Positions 38,546-50,107 of a stretch of DNA of 64,000 bases are shown one piece after another (within the stretch, counting starts at the first letter, position 1; every line of letters begins with the position of its first letter). The notes below the pieces were generated by a model. It made no database searches. It was not told the DNA's origin and saw nothing but the letters and a program-made list of their open reading frames with translations. The translations under genes were made by a program, and so were the position numbers. This stretch comes from Apostichopus japonicus (taxonomy: Eukaryota > Echinodermata > Holothuroidea > Aspidochirotida > Stichopodidae), in the NCBI RefSeq assembly GCF_037975245.1, contig NC_092576.1:44987111-45051110 (forward strand), in the 5' to 3' direction.

Positions 38546-41500
38546 TCCTTTTTCGTTCATTATATTTTAGGGCAGGTTGTTGTATGCGTTATTTCATCGG
38601 TAACGCTCTGATAAAATATCCATTGTTTCGTGTCATCTACTATCTCTCACCCCTTTATCTGATATCAACAGACTGTGAGCAACTCAACACAGAATGCTAT
38701 TTTATAATGCAATAACGCTGCAATGTTGGTGAAAGATTTCCACGTAACGATTGATCGTCCGTATTACTACAGCGTTGACATACTTAGTTTCCTATATTGG
38801 GGTCTAATACCAAAAACAAAGAATGGATATACTCTTGGCTACCGTTTATTTATCGAAATTAAAAAAAAAGGATCTTCTTGAAACATGTATTATTGTTGTG
38901 TCTGATTTATAAACTAGAAGTATTTCCTCCCTGCTTTCTATGCTCAACAAAGTTTCATGAATGGGATTGAAAACATATCAATTAATTTATTTATTTACAA
39001 TAAATTTGATGTAGTACAGCATTACAACAAAATATATTTGGCAGGATTTGATATATGAAATATGGTTTGAGGACAGCGAGCAGGGAGGAAATCATAACTT
39101 ACATTGTTGATACATGTAGGAAAAAAAGTATATGAAGCACAATTTACAGACTGACAAAAACATTTTCTTCCCACCATCATGTTTATGTCATCAATGATGT
39201 TATAGCACGGTCGGGAAAAGTCACCAGTCACCCGTTGCCTTATATAGCGTCATACTACATTGTGAATTATTGATCACATCATCTCATAAACAAATATTCA
39301 TAAATGACATTCCAACATACAGAAACAGGAAAAGTGCGGCCTGAATGCTGAACAATGCACGTGTCACTGAATAAACCGTCTCTCCTACCCATGGATATAT
39401 CAAATTGTATATTTGTAGCGTCGTGTTTACGTGTGTTGATGTGTATGGTATCAATTCACAAACCATCGGAAAAGCGTGAAGCATGATTTAAACGGGAAAA
39501 GAGGTATATAGTTTAAGTTGTGACAATAAAGCTAAGGAATATAAACATATATAATTCAAGGGGAAAAACAATGTCTGGGAAAATAAAACCTGTTCACTCG
39601 AATGGACGTGATTATAGTATTTGTTTATCTTTTTCTAAATTTTAGCGAAATGATGTATTTACTGATAAACTGTTACCTATAGTTCTTCATGATTATGTTA
39701 CAAAGGAAATACTTCAAGACTTTTGTTCTATATTTAATGTATGTTAAATATTCGAAATCTAAATAATCAACAACCAATGTTAACAATGCTATATGTATTT
39801 ATAAGATTTTGACTTGGTGAACCAAGGAGCTGCCATTTATTAGTGTGTTATGGCCAGGCATTGAACATTAAACGTGTTAAAATGGCTACAGGTCAGTTGA
39901 GGAGTTCAAAATTCGATGTCTTTTAGAACATTAACTCAATAATACTGCTGATGTAGCTTGTGCATGTGTGATATGAAAAGAAGAACCATGTTGTTTTTGG
40001 TAGTGGCCATAGGTCATTTGATGTAGCAAGCGGTGAAAGTGTAAAAGCCAAGCCTGAAATTATTAGGGCGGACATATAGATGGGTATATATTGATATATG
40101 TATGCAGTCTTCTTTGAAGACTTACGTGGGGTCAGCAGAGGTCAAATTATGTATGTATTTTTAAGTCTAAAGTAGTAAATTCCCTAAGATCTACTTAAGC
40201 ACCCTAATGGTGTTCTTGTTTGAAACTTATGTCTGCCTGTCACACAGTAGTGCTTGATAAGTCAAAATGTAATGTGATAATACAGTAAATAAGTTTTCTT
40301 TTCCTGTAGTCATTTTTAAGTTCATTTTGACAAGTGTATCGCTAATTTGTAACCCATTACATACAGTATACATAAACTTGAGTTGTGTTGAGATACAGAG
40401 TTGAGTTTGTGTGGTAACATTAGCATATCTGCATTCATCAGAAGACATCCGAAGATGAAAGTTGAGTTAATTACTTGATCATTGTGTTAATACTGTGCAT
40501 TTTGCTAGAGGTAAGGATTTACTAAAGGTTGATGGCTGTGCCAGTTTTAACCATTTTCTACTCTTGGAAGGGGTTGGAAGGGTTTGAGAGTGGAAGGGGA
40601 GGGGGGGGGGATTGTATACAATGATGGAAAGTGTTTTTATTCGCTGTCACTTTTTTTTATATTAGAAACAACTACAATAGTGTATTTTATAGGGAGGTGA
40701 AGGGTATCCCATTAACATTTGTTTGAGAGGTAATTATATAACCTCAGACTTTTCGTGCATTGACAAGTACCTGTGTTCTGAGTGATTTTTTACTGACTTG
40801 AATTACTTTTACCACTTTGTAATAGCTTGGGGAGCCTGGAATCTTAGTAAGCTTGTAATGTCTTCTTAATTCCACATCGATATCCTACTACATGTGCTTT
40901 GATCTGCTGCACCCATTCAGTCCTATTTATATATTGTATGATGTACCGAAGCCTATGTATATCATTGTATTGTTTTCCATTTACTTACTATATGATTATT
41001 ATGATAATCCTGTTTTAAGGGGACAGTTTACCACACAGTATAGCCTTAATATGGTTCCATGCTTCGAACAAAAAAAAATTCAAAAGTTTTCAAGTTATAT
41101 ATCTTAATCAACTAGTTGACATAGATAACTTTTAATCATTTCGCATTGTGCAGCAAAAGTTTGAGACATTCTTGTCTGATCATTTATAACGTCTGATCTA
41201 CCTATCTTAATACACACATTGTACATATCTTAGGTTCATCAACTTGAAACAAGTTGGATTAAAAAGACGGCCGTCGCACTTGCTACTGATATCATTTTTG
41301 TCCATACACGTTCCGTAAATTGGCGTTTAAGCGCACAAGGTTATGTGATCGTTACGGATTTCTTTCCCAATTACGTAAACGTTTAACTTATTCAACCAGA
41401 AAGGTGATTTTGACCACTTTTTTTGTGCTATTCTTTTGGTGGCATAATATCATGTACGTCGACTACGAAAAGTCTCATAACAAATGTATACGATATCTCT

Positions 41501-41640
41501 CGCATATCATCACATCTTCAACCGTGCGAGTGTGTTTTCTAATGGAACGGGATTTCTTAGTTTGTAAAATATCTCTTAATTGAGATTTTTGCGTATAAAA
41601 TGTAGTCATTGGCTTCAGCGCCTAAATTCAAATATAATGA
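38546..41640. other. Intergenic, nothing recognised
   Basis: AT-rich sequence without coding, LINE or RNA signals. A G-run patch (about 40570-40612) is the only low-complexity feature. Confidence 0.4.
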
Positions 41641-41641
41641 T

Positions 41642-44280
41642 ATTCACCTGTATTCACCTGTATCCCACACCTCATCACTAGACAGATGTAGTGTGGGATG
41701 AAGAAGGGAGAGAGAGCACAGCTCTTGTAACTCCCCTACAATGCAGATGTCTGTCCAAAAGTCCCTTGAACTGATTAATACTGGTAGCATCAATGGCAGA
41801 CTGTGGAAGGGCATTCCATTCGGATACAACCCTGACCGAAAAAAAATTTCTGCGTACATTCAATTTTGAATAGTTTGCGCACAGTTTCATTGAATGGCCT
41901 CTAGTAAAAGAGATGTCGCTAAATTCAAACCATAATTGAGGGCTAGCTTTTACGAAACCTTTCATAATTTTAAAAGCTTCAATTAAATCTCCTCTTAGTC
42001 TTCTTGTGGATAATGTTGTGAGATTTAGAGCAGAAAGTCTTTCATTGTATGGCAAATGCTGCAAAACAGGTATCATCCTTGTAAATCTTCTCTGTACTTT
42101 TTCCAGATAATCTATACCACCTTTTAAATATGGGTTCCAAGCTTGAATGGCAAATTCCAAGTGTGGACGAACAAGAGATTTATAAAGTTGCAACATTAAT
42201 ACAAGTTCCTTTGTTTCAATAGTTCTGTAAATCATTCCCAAAATCCTGTTGGCTCTTTTCACACAGGCAACAACTTGTGTATTTAATTTGAGAAAGCTTG
42301 AAACAATAACACCAAGATCCTTTTCTTCATTCACTGTCTCTAATGGCTGACCATTCATAAAGTAGTTGAAACGATGGTTATTATGACCAAAGTGCAGAAT
42401 TTTACACTTGCTGACATTAAATAACATTTGCCATTTCTCAGACCAGAGATGCAGCTTATTGATATCCTCTTGCAAAGATAATGCATCGTTTTCATCTTCA
42501 ATCCTGGTAAAAACTTTAGTGTCATCTGCAAATTTTAAAACATGGCTAGAGATTTCATCATCAATATCATTGATGAAAATCAAGAATAATGATGGTCCAA
42601 GGACTGAACCCTGTGGAACTCCACTTTTAACTGGCAACCATGATGAAAAAGTACCATTCAAAGCCACCCGCTGTCTTCTACCATTAAGCCAGGCTGAAAT
42701 CCATGCGCTCACTGATCCAGAAATACCATGAGATTCAATTTTGGAAACAAGCCTTTTATGTGCCACTTTATCAAAAGCTTTAGCAAAGTCAAGATATACA
42801 ACATCAACTGGATAACCTTTGTCAACTTCATTGGTAACATATTCGAGAAAAGTCAGAAGATTTGAGAGAGTAGAACGTCCTTTAGTAAATCCATGTTGTG
42901 TATCCTTTAATAATTGATGATCATCCAAGTGTTTAATAATAGCATCCTTTATCAACATTTCCAGAATTTTACAAGCCGTGGATGTCAGACTTACAGGACG
43001 ATAATTACATGGATCATGCTTTGAACCTTTTTTGAAGATAGGTATTGCATTAGCTTCACGCCAATCATCTGGGACAATACCTTCATCCAGAGATTTGTTA
43101 AATAATATGGTAAGAGGGCCGGAAATATCTGGAGCCATGGACTTTAAAATGTTATTATACACATTATCCGGTCCTGGAGCTTTGTTTGGCTTCAAGCTCT
43201 TAATCTTCTTTAAAACATCATCATGAGTAAAGCACAGACCTGACAATACTTCCTCACTTCCTCTTGTAAAAACACGATCTGGCACTTGTAAATGTTCAGT
43301 TGATTCACAAGTAAACACCGACGAAAAATATTGATTCAATATACTTGCCATAGATTGATTGTCAAACACCACATCACCCTCTGAATTATGAAGAGGTCCC
43401 ACAGTATCTTTAGTTTTACATTTTGAACGTATAAAGGAATAGAATGACTTTGTATCTTCTTTAATCTTATCGCCGAGTTTTCTTTCAAACTGTTTTTTAG
43501 ACCTTCTTAATTCTGTATTCATTAAGAGCTTTCTTATATTCTGACTTTGTTGTCTTTGTTTGTAACATTCTGAATAGTTTCCATTTCTTGTACTTTCTCT
43601 TGCGTGCTTGAAAAGCCTTGTAATCCATCCAAATAGGCTTTTTACTTCTTTTTCTCTGACTCCAGGGAACAAAGTCATTGCCTTATTCAAAATAATCTTG
43701 AAATGGTGCCACATGTCAACAGTATTCAGACCATCAACTAACTTATTCCAATCAATACTTGGCAGATATCTTCTCATCCCATCATAATCAGCCTTTCTAA
43801 AGTCTCGGAACTTGTTAATCACCTTTTTGACATTCACTTGAACAATAAGCTGAAACGTGACTATATTGTGGTCACTAGTTCCAAATCGTTCCATAACATT
43901 AACATCTTCTACCATCCCAGGTTCAGAACTGAAAACCAAATCCAGTATAGAGTCACCTCTTGTTGGTACAAAAACATGTTGAGTGAGAAAAAGGTCTTGA
44001 AAAAGATCAAGTAAAGCTTGACCCTCGCTGTTGGCTGTTAACGTTAACCAGTCCATTCCCCTTCGATTGAAATCACCCATTATCAGTGAATGCTCTTTTG
44101 AAGCACATTTTATCACATATGCCGGAATGTTAAAAAGTGTGAGAGATCACGGGGTTAGATCTCCTACTGGTATAGTGATTATTAAAGTGCTCCATCTCGA
44201 CCAGCAAAATACTTCAATCATCAACAGAAGACAAGTGACTGCAACATAGAGGAATACTTTGCTGCAGAAAATAATTATTT
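41642..44280 (-). mobile_element. CR1/L2-like LINE, 5'-truncated, intact RT frame
   Basis: The element carries one long ORF2 frame, a very short 3' UTR and a two-copy terminal repeat (ATTCACCTGT at 41642-41661, plus-strand sense), as in CR1 and L2 elements. Upstream of 44116 the endonuclease continues (TLFNIPAYV in frame) but meets a TGA, and further 5' sequence looks frameshifted. The 5' end is therefore truncated or damaged; I put it near 44280. Confidence 0.85.
41678..44116 (-). CDS. LINE ORF2: endonuclease C-terminus plus reverse transcriptase
   Basis: The open frame has 812 codons and starts inside the endonuclease domain (HSLIMGDFNRRGMDW, residues about 9-23; TRGDSILDLVFSSEP; FGTSDHNIVTF). 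The reverse transcriptase follows: NKAPGPDNV, FKKGSKHDPCNYRPVSLTS, VVYLDFAKAFDKVAHKRLV, SGVPQGSVLGPSLFLIFIND and the catalytic FADDTKVF. The C-terminal region has RRLRGDLIEAFKIMKGF and VVSEWNALPQ. RT motifs are complete, with no internal stop, so the insertion is young. The protein would copy its own RNA at nicked genomic target sites, but the missing endonuclease N-terminus makes this copy non-autonomous. Confidence 0.92.
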   Translation of the reverse strand: MIKCASKEHSLIMGDFNRRGMDWLTLTANSEGQALLDLFQDLFLTQHVFVPTRGDSILDLVFSSEPGMVEDVNVMERFGTSDHNIVTFQLIVQVNVKKVINKFRDFRKADYDGMRRYLPSIDWNKLVDGLNTVDMWHHFKIILNKAMTLFPGVREKEVKSLFGWITRLFKHARESTRNGNYSECYKQRQQSQNIRKLLMNTELRRSKKQFERKLGDKIKEDTKSFYSFIRSKCKTKDTVGPLHNSEGDVVFDNQSMASILNQYFSSVFTCESTEHLQVPDRVFTRGSEEVLSGLCFTHDDVLKKIKSLKPNKAPGPDNVYNNILKSMAPDISGPLTILFNKSLDEGIVPDDWREANAIPIFKKGSKHDPCNYRPVSLTSTACKILEMLIKDAIIKHLDDHQLLKDTQHGFTKGRSTLSNLLTFLEYVTNEVDKGYPVDVVYLDFAKAFDKVAHKRLVSKIESHGISGSVSAWISAWLNGRRQRVALNGTFSSWLPVKSGVPQGSVLGPSLFLIFINDIDDEISSHVLKFADDTKVFTRIEDENDALSLQEDINKLHLWSEKWQMLFNVSKCKILHFGHNNHRFNYFMNGQPLETVNEEKDLGVIVSSFLKLNTQVVACVKRANRILGMIYRTIETKELVLMLQLYKSLVRPHLEFAIQAWNPYLKGGIDYLEKVQRRFTRMIPVLQHLPYNERLSALNLTTLSTRRLRGDLIEAFKIMKGFVKASPQLWFEFSDISFTRGHSMKLCANYSKLNVRRNFFSVRVVSEWNALPQSAIDATSINQFKGLLDRHLHCRGVTRAVLSLPSSSHTTSV

Positions 44281-47120
44281 AGAGAGTTACAACCCAACCA
44301 TGGTGATTATCTAATGTCTCTTATATTATCTTCTTTATAAATGTTTATAATGCAGAATCTTGTCTACTACGTGGCATATCAGAGAGCTAGTATGCCCCTT
44401 TCAGTGCATGGTGGTGAAAAATAAACAGTACACAGGACAACAATCATTGATCGCATAGGGTCACGTGGCTAGTACATTCAACCCCAGACCGCAATTTGTT
44501 TTTCTTACATGGTTTATAATTTAAAATACAATGTCAGATACTTTTTACGAGGGAGTGGCATTTTCTGTATCACCATGTGAGCTGACAATAACACTACAAA
44601 CTGAGGTTAATTTACATAAAAACGACTCTTGTGAAGCTGACCGATGTCGTTTGGAAGCGTATGACCACATCAACATGTTTTACAAGCTAAGAGAGCAGTG
44701 TATTTCATTTCATTCATACGAAGACAGTTGTAGGAACATGGAAACGAATGGACGTTATAGGAATACTGTTAAGAGACAACATACGAACACTGTTAAGTTC
44801 GTGTTTGACTATTTTTATTTGGACGAGATTTCACGATGTGGTGGGTCTCTAGCACTACATCAAGCAATTGATATGTATTAACGCAAATTCATTCTATTCA
44901 CGTGCGAATAAAGGCACGGATAGAGGTCCCTAAACTGAAATACACATTTCTAAAATGGGATAGGGAAAAAAATGTCGCCCTCACAGAACCAAACAATTTC
45001 GAGCTCAGGTTACCCATGGTCTTAACATATGTTACAATATTGTACTTTAAGTCAACCGGTAATTACAATATACGTGATTGTCTCTTATGTTTATTTATAT
45101 TGCTTGAAAAGAGAATAGTGTTTGTTTTTAACAAATGCTGAACATTGGATGCTTTCACTCTTTGTTTCGTTACGAATTGTAACAGTTTTAGGAAAAAATG
45201 ATCTCCATGAGTGATACTCAATCAAATGGTGAGTGAAACATCAATTTATTTGATTTGTTGCCATTTAATTTTCTGATGAGTGTCAATATCCGGGTTTGTT
45301 CAAGGGTTTAGGATGTGCGTGTTTGTGCATGTTAGTTAACATCATGTTTTTTACTACAATATCTGTTACTGTGTACTATTGTCATGTATCGTGGTACCTT
45401 GCATTAGGGTACTGGTGTACTGTTGAATGTAAATTACTCGCACATCAATCGAGAATAACGAGAGAGCAAACACTCCGATGCAATTTGTAAGCTTGTCGAT
45501 CTACATTCTGGTTACATTCATCACCTGGGGATATTGAAATTTCCTCTCAATTATTTTAAATAATGTGACTGATGAAATGCGATTCCCTGTGACAGGAAAG
45601 GAAATTTCTTGTCGATTTAATTGTGTAAAAATCGAAATTTTAATGACATTACTCTTTTATCAATTTAATACATTTTTGCTTTCGAACTTAAACCTACACA
45701 TTCCCCACTGCTCAAAACGTTTGGAATGAATATTTCTGATATCAACATATTGGTGTAAAATAAGTGTACATTGATCTTTGACGCTATAGTGAACGCCTCT
45801 AAATGGCATATAGAGGGTTTTATGGAAGCCCTGTACATGTTCGGGTCACATTAAACAAACATTATACAAAATTTATTGCACTGTATTTGTTCAATACAAT
45901 AAGTGAGGTATCCATGATATACAGAAAGAATGTTAAATAAGTGTCCGTTTATGTTCCACACTGTATACGTTCCTATCGGTATGGTATATAGCAACTATTC
46001 CTGCAGGGAAATATCTACATCAGACACTAACATTTATAACATGCGCTAAAAATGTAATATTCCAATGTCGAACGAAAGGCCATTAAAACCAAAGGAACAT
46101 GTACATAACATCCCAATCTTTCTGATTTTCATTTACATACACAGAAAGCATTTGTTCTAACGTACGGTCGAACCGTTCTACTAAACTGTCTGACGTACTG
46201 TGGTCTATATGCAGTAGTTCTTGTCTTTTCTATCCCTAGTAACTTACAAAAACAATTCATGAATATGGTTTCGAATGACCATTAATTGCGGTAGAATCCA
46301 AAGAAAGATGAAAAGCCAAAGAGAAGTAATGACACAATTGTTAGTTTTCATCAGTTAATTTTATGGTACCGACTATAAACATATGTACTTTCAAAGAGGA
46401 AATAGAGAATCAGCAACAAAGCACTAAGCTGACGGTAGGCTTTTAGGTTTTGTAACGTATGTAAGTTACTTAGCACTAGTTTCGTTATCCAACCTCTGGC
46501 CTAGACCGATATCAGCTGGCCCAACATAAGTCTTAGTAGAATTACCACGACCATGTTCTCGTTGCATTTTTCACAATCGTTAAGCCTAACGTTAGCCGAT
46601 GTGACACAAATAAGGCCATGCCACCAAACAATAAGATTTACCATAGGCCTATAACGGATCTGAACGGCTCTTAGCTAAACGTAGTTGAAAACCCGATGCA
46701 GTAAACTAGAGATATGAAAATGAGAAGAAATGCAAATTTAAAGGTGGCAAGCCTTACATGTAGGGGAATATAATGCTTCTGTGTGGGATCGAAAACTCAG
46801 GTGACCTTATATTTTTGGCTGAGGGAGGGGAGGGGGTAGGGCAATTGAGGATTGATTTGGAGTGAAAACATTAAGGAATCTGTTGTGTTCATTCAAGTAA
46901 GTGATGTGATAACACATGAAAGATGAAGTAAAACGCATTAAGTATATTTCGAGGTGTGTTTGTCAGCATTAAATAAGTGCAGTGACATGTACATATGGTA
47001 GTTTAATAATACATGGTGGATATCACAGAATCATTGTGGATCGAGGGTTTAAGCCAAACAGGGTAACCTCACCTCCACCAACCCTTCCACTCAGATTGAA
47101 TTATAAGCTAGATAAAAAGA
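44281..47120. other. Intergenic, one unassigned ORF
   Basis: An ATG-initiated 116-codon frame lies at 44531-44881 (seven Cys; VSPCELTITL, YEDSCRNMETNG). I recognise no domain, see no splice or promoter context, and give it low weight. The rest shows nothing I can support. Confidence 0.3.
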
Positions 47121-47380
47121 CCCCATATTAACTAAATTTGAAGCAATGAGAAAAAAAAGAAGTCCAATCTGCATGGGTCTCAAGCTCCAGATTTGTTATT
47201 ATTTGAAGATGATGTTGCTGGCGGGCTCCTGGCGTAGTCTGGACCCAGTGTGTGACCATGGTGGAGTTTAAGATGGCAAGATTATCCTTCAGCCTGCGGA
47301 TATTAAATCTGGTTGTGTTCAGCCATGCATGACTCAACCCCTTTTTACCTATCAAGCCTAGTCCAGTGTGTCATTTTGCA

Positions 47381-47804
47381 ATGAAGGGTATAACATGGTC
47401 TTCCAGGTTGTTCTTGTTGTGATGAAGGGTATAACATGGTCTTCCAGGATGTGCATGTTGTGATGGTATAACATGGTCTTCCAGGATGTGCATGTTGTGA
47501 TGAAGGGTATAGCATGGTCTTCTAGGATGTGCATGTTGTGATGAAGGGTATAGCATGGTCTTCCAGGATGTGCATGTTGTGATGAAGGGTATAACATGGT
47601 CTTCCAGGATATGCATATTGTGGTGAATGGTATAGCATGGTCTTCTAGGATTTGCATGTTGTGATGAAGGGTATAACATGGTCTTCCAGGATGTGCATGT
47701 TGTGATGAAGGGTATAGCATGGTCTTCCAGGATGTGCATGTTGTGATGAAGGGTATAGCATGGTCTTCCAGGATGTGCATGTTGTGATGAAGGGTATAAC
47801 ATGG
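47381..47804. repeat. 41-bp minisatellite, about 10 copies
   Basis: The unit ATGAAGGGTATARCATGGTC continues TTCCAGGATGTGCATGTTGTG. One copy has a 7-bp deletion near 47465. As 41 is not a multiple of three, the minus strand reads open in several frames with a 41-residue super-repeat. The frames that enter from unique sequence on the right (to about 48007) have no recognised domain. Confidence 0.95.
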
Positions 47805-48009
47805 ATTTGCATGGTTGGTGGAACTGTCTCATCTGGAAAGTTTGTCCGAAGTAGCTTTTCATGGTTAAATCTGTTAGAAAATGAACCAAAACATAGTTTA
47901 TCCCATATTACCTTCCTTTTTAAAACTTCACACACAACAACATCAGCTTTCATTAACCATATACCAGCCATATGATTGGTCAGAAAGTCATAATGACCAG
48001 TGGTCAACC

Positions 48010-49310
48010 ATATGGTGCATTAACGTACAGTTCAGATTGGTCGGATTGTTTTTTTGTGTATATTACGCTGGTCCAAAGAGCCTACTACTCAATCGATAAC
48101 TCAGCAACGGGCTATTGTAATCCTAAAAAAAGGATGCTAGCAACCACTGCTGACCGTGGAAGCACTCTGCATATTAATGAGAGAGAGCCAGTAGGGTTGT
48201 GGTCATGCTTTGCTGATTTCAAAGAAAAGACAATAGACACCCACACGCCATCATGACGACGATAAGATTTGGCAATGGTCCCTAATTACCTGTCATCATA
48301 ATCAATGAGAGAACCGAATAATGGCTCAACTCGTTAATCAGGGTAACTGAGAAACATGAAAATCGGACCTCACCTAACGCTTTTCTATCTTCCTTGGAAA
48401 GGTACCCAGCAGCCTTATACTGTTTGTTGCAGGTTCCAAAGTGTCTGTAAAGTGTATTATATTTTATTATTATGTATTGTGTATTATTATTATTTAGCTT
48501 GATTATCATGCACAAGGGTTGGACACTGTTTTAGTGCTGTGTTGATGACATCTGACATCAGCTGTTTGATGTTTTCATTCTACATAAACAAAGGTGAAAA
48601 TGGAGATATTATTGGCAATCATTTTTGAGATGAAGGAGTCCTCTCAATATATTTGGCAATTTTAACATGAAGCAGGTGGCATGTATTTTCCAAACTATTT
48701 TAGTGTTTCAAGAAGAGACCTGGCTTAGATGTAGTCCGGGTGGGCACACCTGTCAGAGACAAGTATATTCTGTAGTGCACAATAAAATATTCATCTTCAG
48801 AGAATGCTACTGGAGCGTCACAAAAGTTAGGAATTATTACTATAAGGAAGAAATATATAAAGGGCAAACTAAGGGAAGTATGTCATGTTAAATTCTCCGC
48901 TCCTGGAAACTTTTCCCAGCCATGGATGGATTCACATCAGGATACATTAATAAACAAGAGCCCAAGGGCACTATGGTTCCTTGCTTGAAAGGAATATTTT
49001 TTCAAGGGAGCAGCACTGTCTTAAAATTGTTATGTGGTCCGATATACACACACAATATTATTGCCAAAAATATCACAAATCAACTGCTGGTCCTTTTGAG
49101 AACCTGTTGAGGACCAGGTGTCCGATATGAGCAAGAGTTTTTTTTTACAGAACTCAAAGAATCATCCTAACTGTACTTATTAAGAATTTTAACAAAACCA
49201 AAGAAAACATTGATCTCAAATAACTTCGCACATGAAGGTTTGCAGAGGAGTCAACTTATGGACAATTTAGATTGGAATATGGCCACAAAACTTCAAATAA
49301 TCAACTTGAA
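48010..49310. other. Intergenic, nothing recognised
   Basis: No gene, LINE or RNA signal supported. Confidence 0.35.
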
Positions 49311-49317
49311 AGATACT

Positions 49318-49800
49318 AATACAGGTCACTGGAGGTCAACCTGAGGTCAAAGGTCACCTAGATGCGGGTCGACTGCTGAATTACAATAGCGTACCTTCCA
49401 ACCCTTGTCGGATATTTTGCTCTCAAGTTATTGCAAAAATACTAGTTTTGACCACTAATTAACCTTTGTTGACCTTGGATCACATGACCGTTATGTTTGG
49501 AAATGATTCCTTACCCCATTTACAACTACTCCCAAAATATGAACCATGTCGGACCCTGTCAATGGGAGTTATTGCTTTTTTTAATTTTGGTTTTGGCCTC
49601 CAACTGACCTTTGGTGACCTTCACAGGCACCAAAAACAATAGGGCACACCTTCTCACTATGGCGGATCTATATACATAGTTTGAGTTTAGTCCAACTTTC
49701 CCTTGTTGAGTTACAGTGTACCCAAGCGAGTGTCACTGACACACACACACATGCCAACCTGACTACATAGGTTCCTTAGTTAAAAGCAAGGAACCAAACA
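49318..49800. repeat. Repeat-like segment rich in AGGTCA half-sites
   Basis: Four AGGTCA hexamers lie within 34 bases at 49323, 49333, 49344 and 49351 (spacings 4, 5 and 1). TGACCT occurs at 49470 and, as a pair with spacing 4, at 49605 and 49615. The style (GACCTTTGTTGACCTTGG, an ACACAC run, and near-identical GGTTCCTTAGTTAAAAGCAA/GGAACC ends) suggests a dispersed element, but I cannot name it. Confidence 0.45.
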
Positions 49801-50024
49801 GGTGCTTTTACTTCACCTGATCTAGTGGAACTTCAAACAGATGATCATCTATGACATTGAAGTAATCCTTTGCTGTTGATGGTCTTTCACCATATTGGAG
49901 GTATGTTTACAGATTTGACTTCAGATTTTACAGTGATCTCCGAGGACATCGACCTCTCTCTTCCAAGGGAACCCTCATTTCCTCTTTGGTAGTGATACAG
50001 GATAGGCAACAGTGAAGGCCTACA

Positions 50025-50025
50025 G

Positions 50026-50103
<78 letters not shown>
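50025..50103. repeat. A-run followed by (TA)n
   Basis: About 19 A and then about 30 TA copies. This could be an old LINE or SINE tail that grew into a microsatellite. Confidence 0.9.

Positions 50104-50107
<4 letters not shown>

Noticed and set aside
44531-44881. 116-codon ORF as a real gene
   Set aside because: True ATG and length are suggestive, but no domain, splice context or repeat relation could be found; left as unassigned.
45274-45300. Third hammerhead (CTGATGAG present)
   Set aside because: No GAAA and no stem II follow; chance match.
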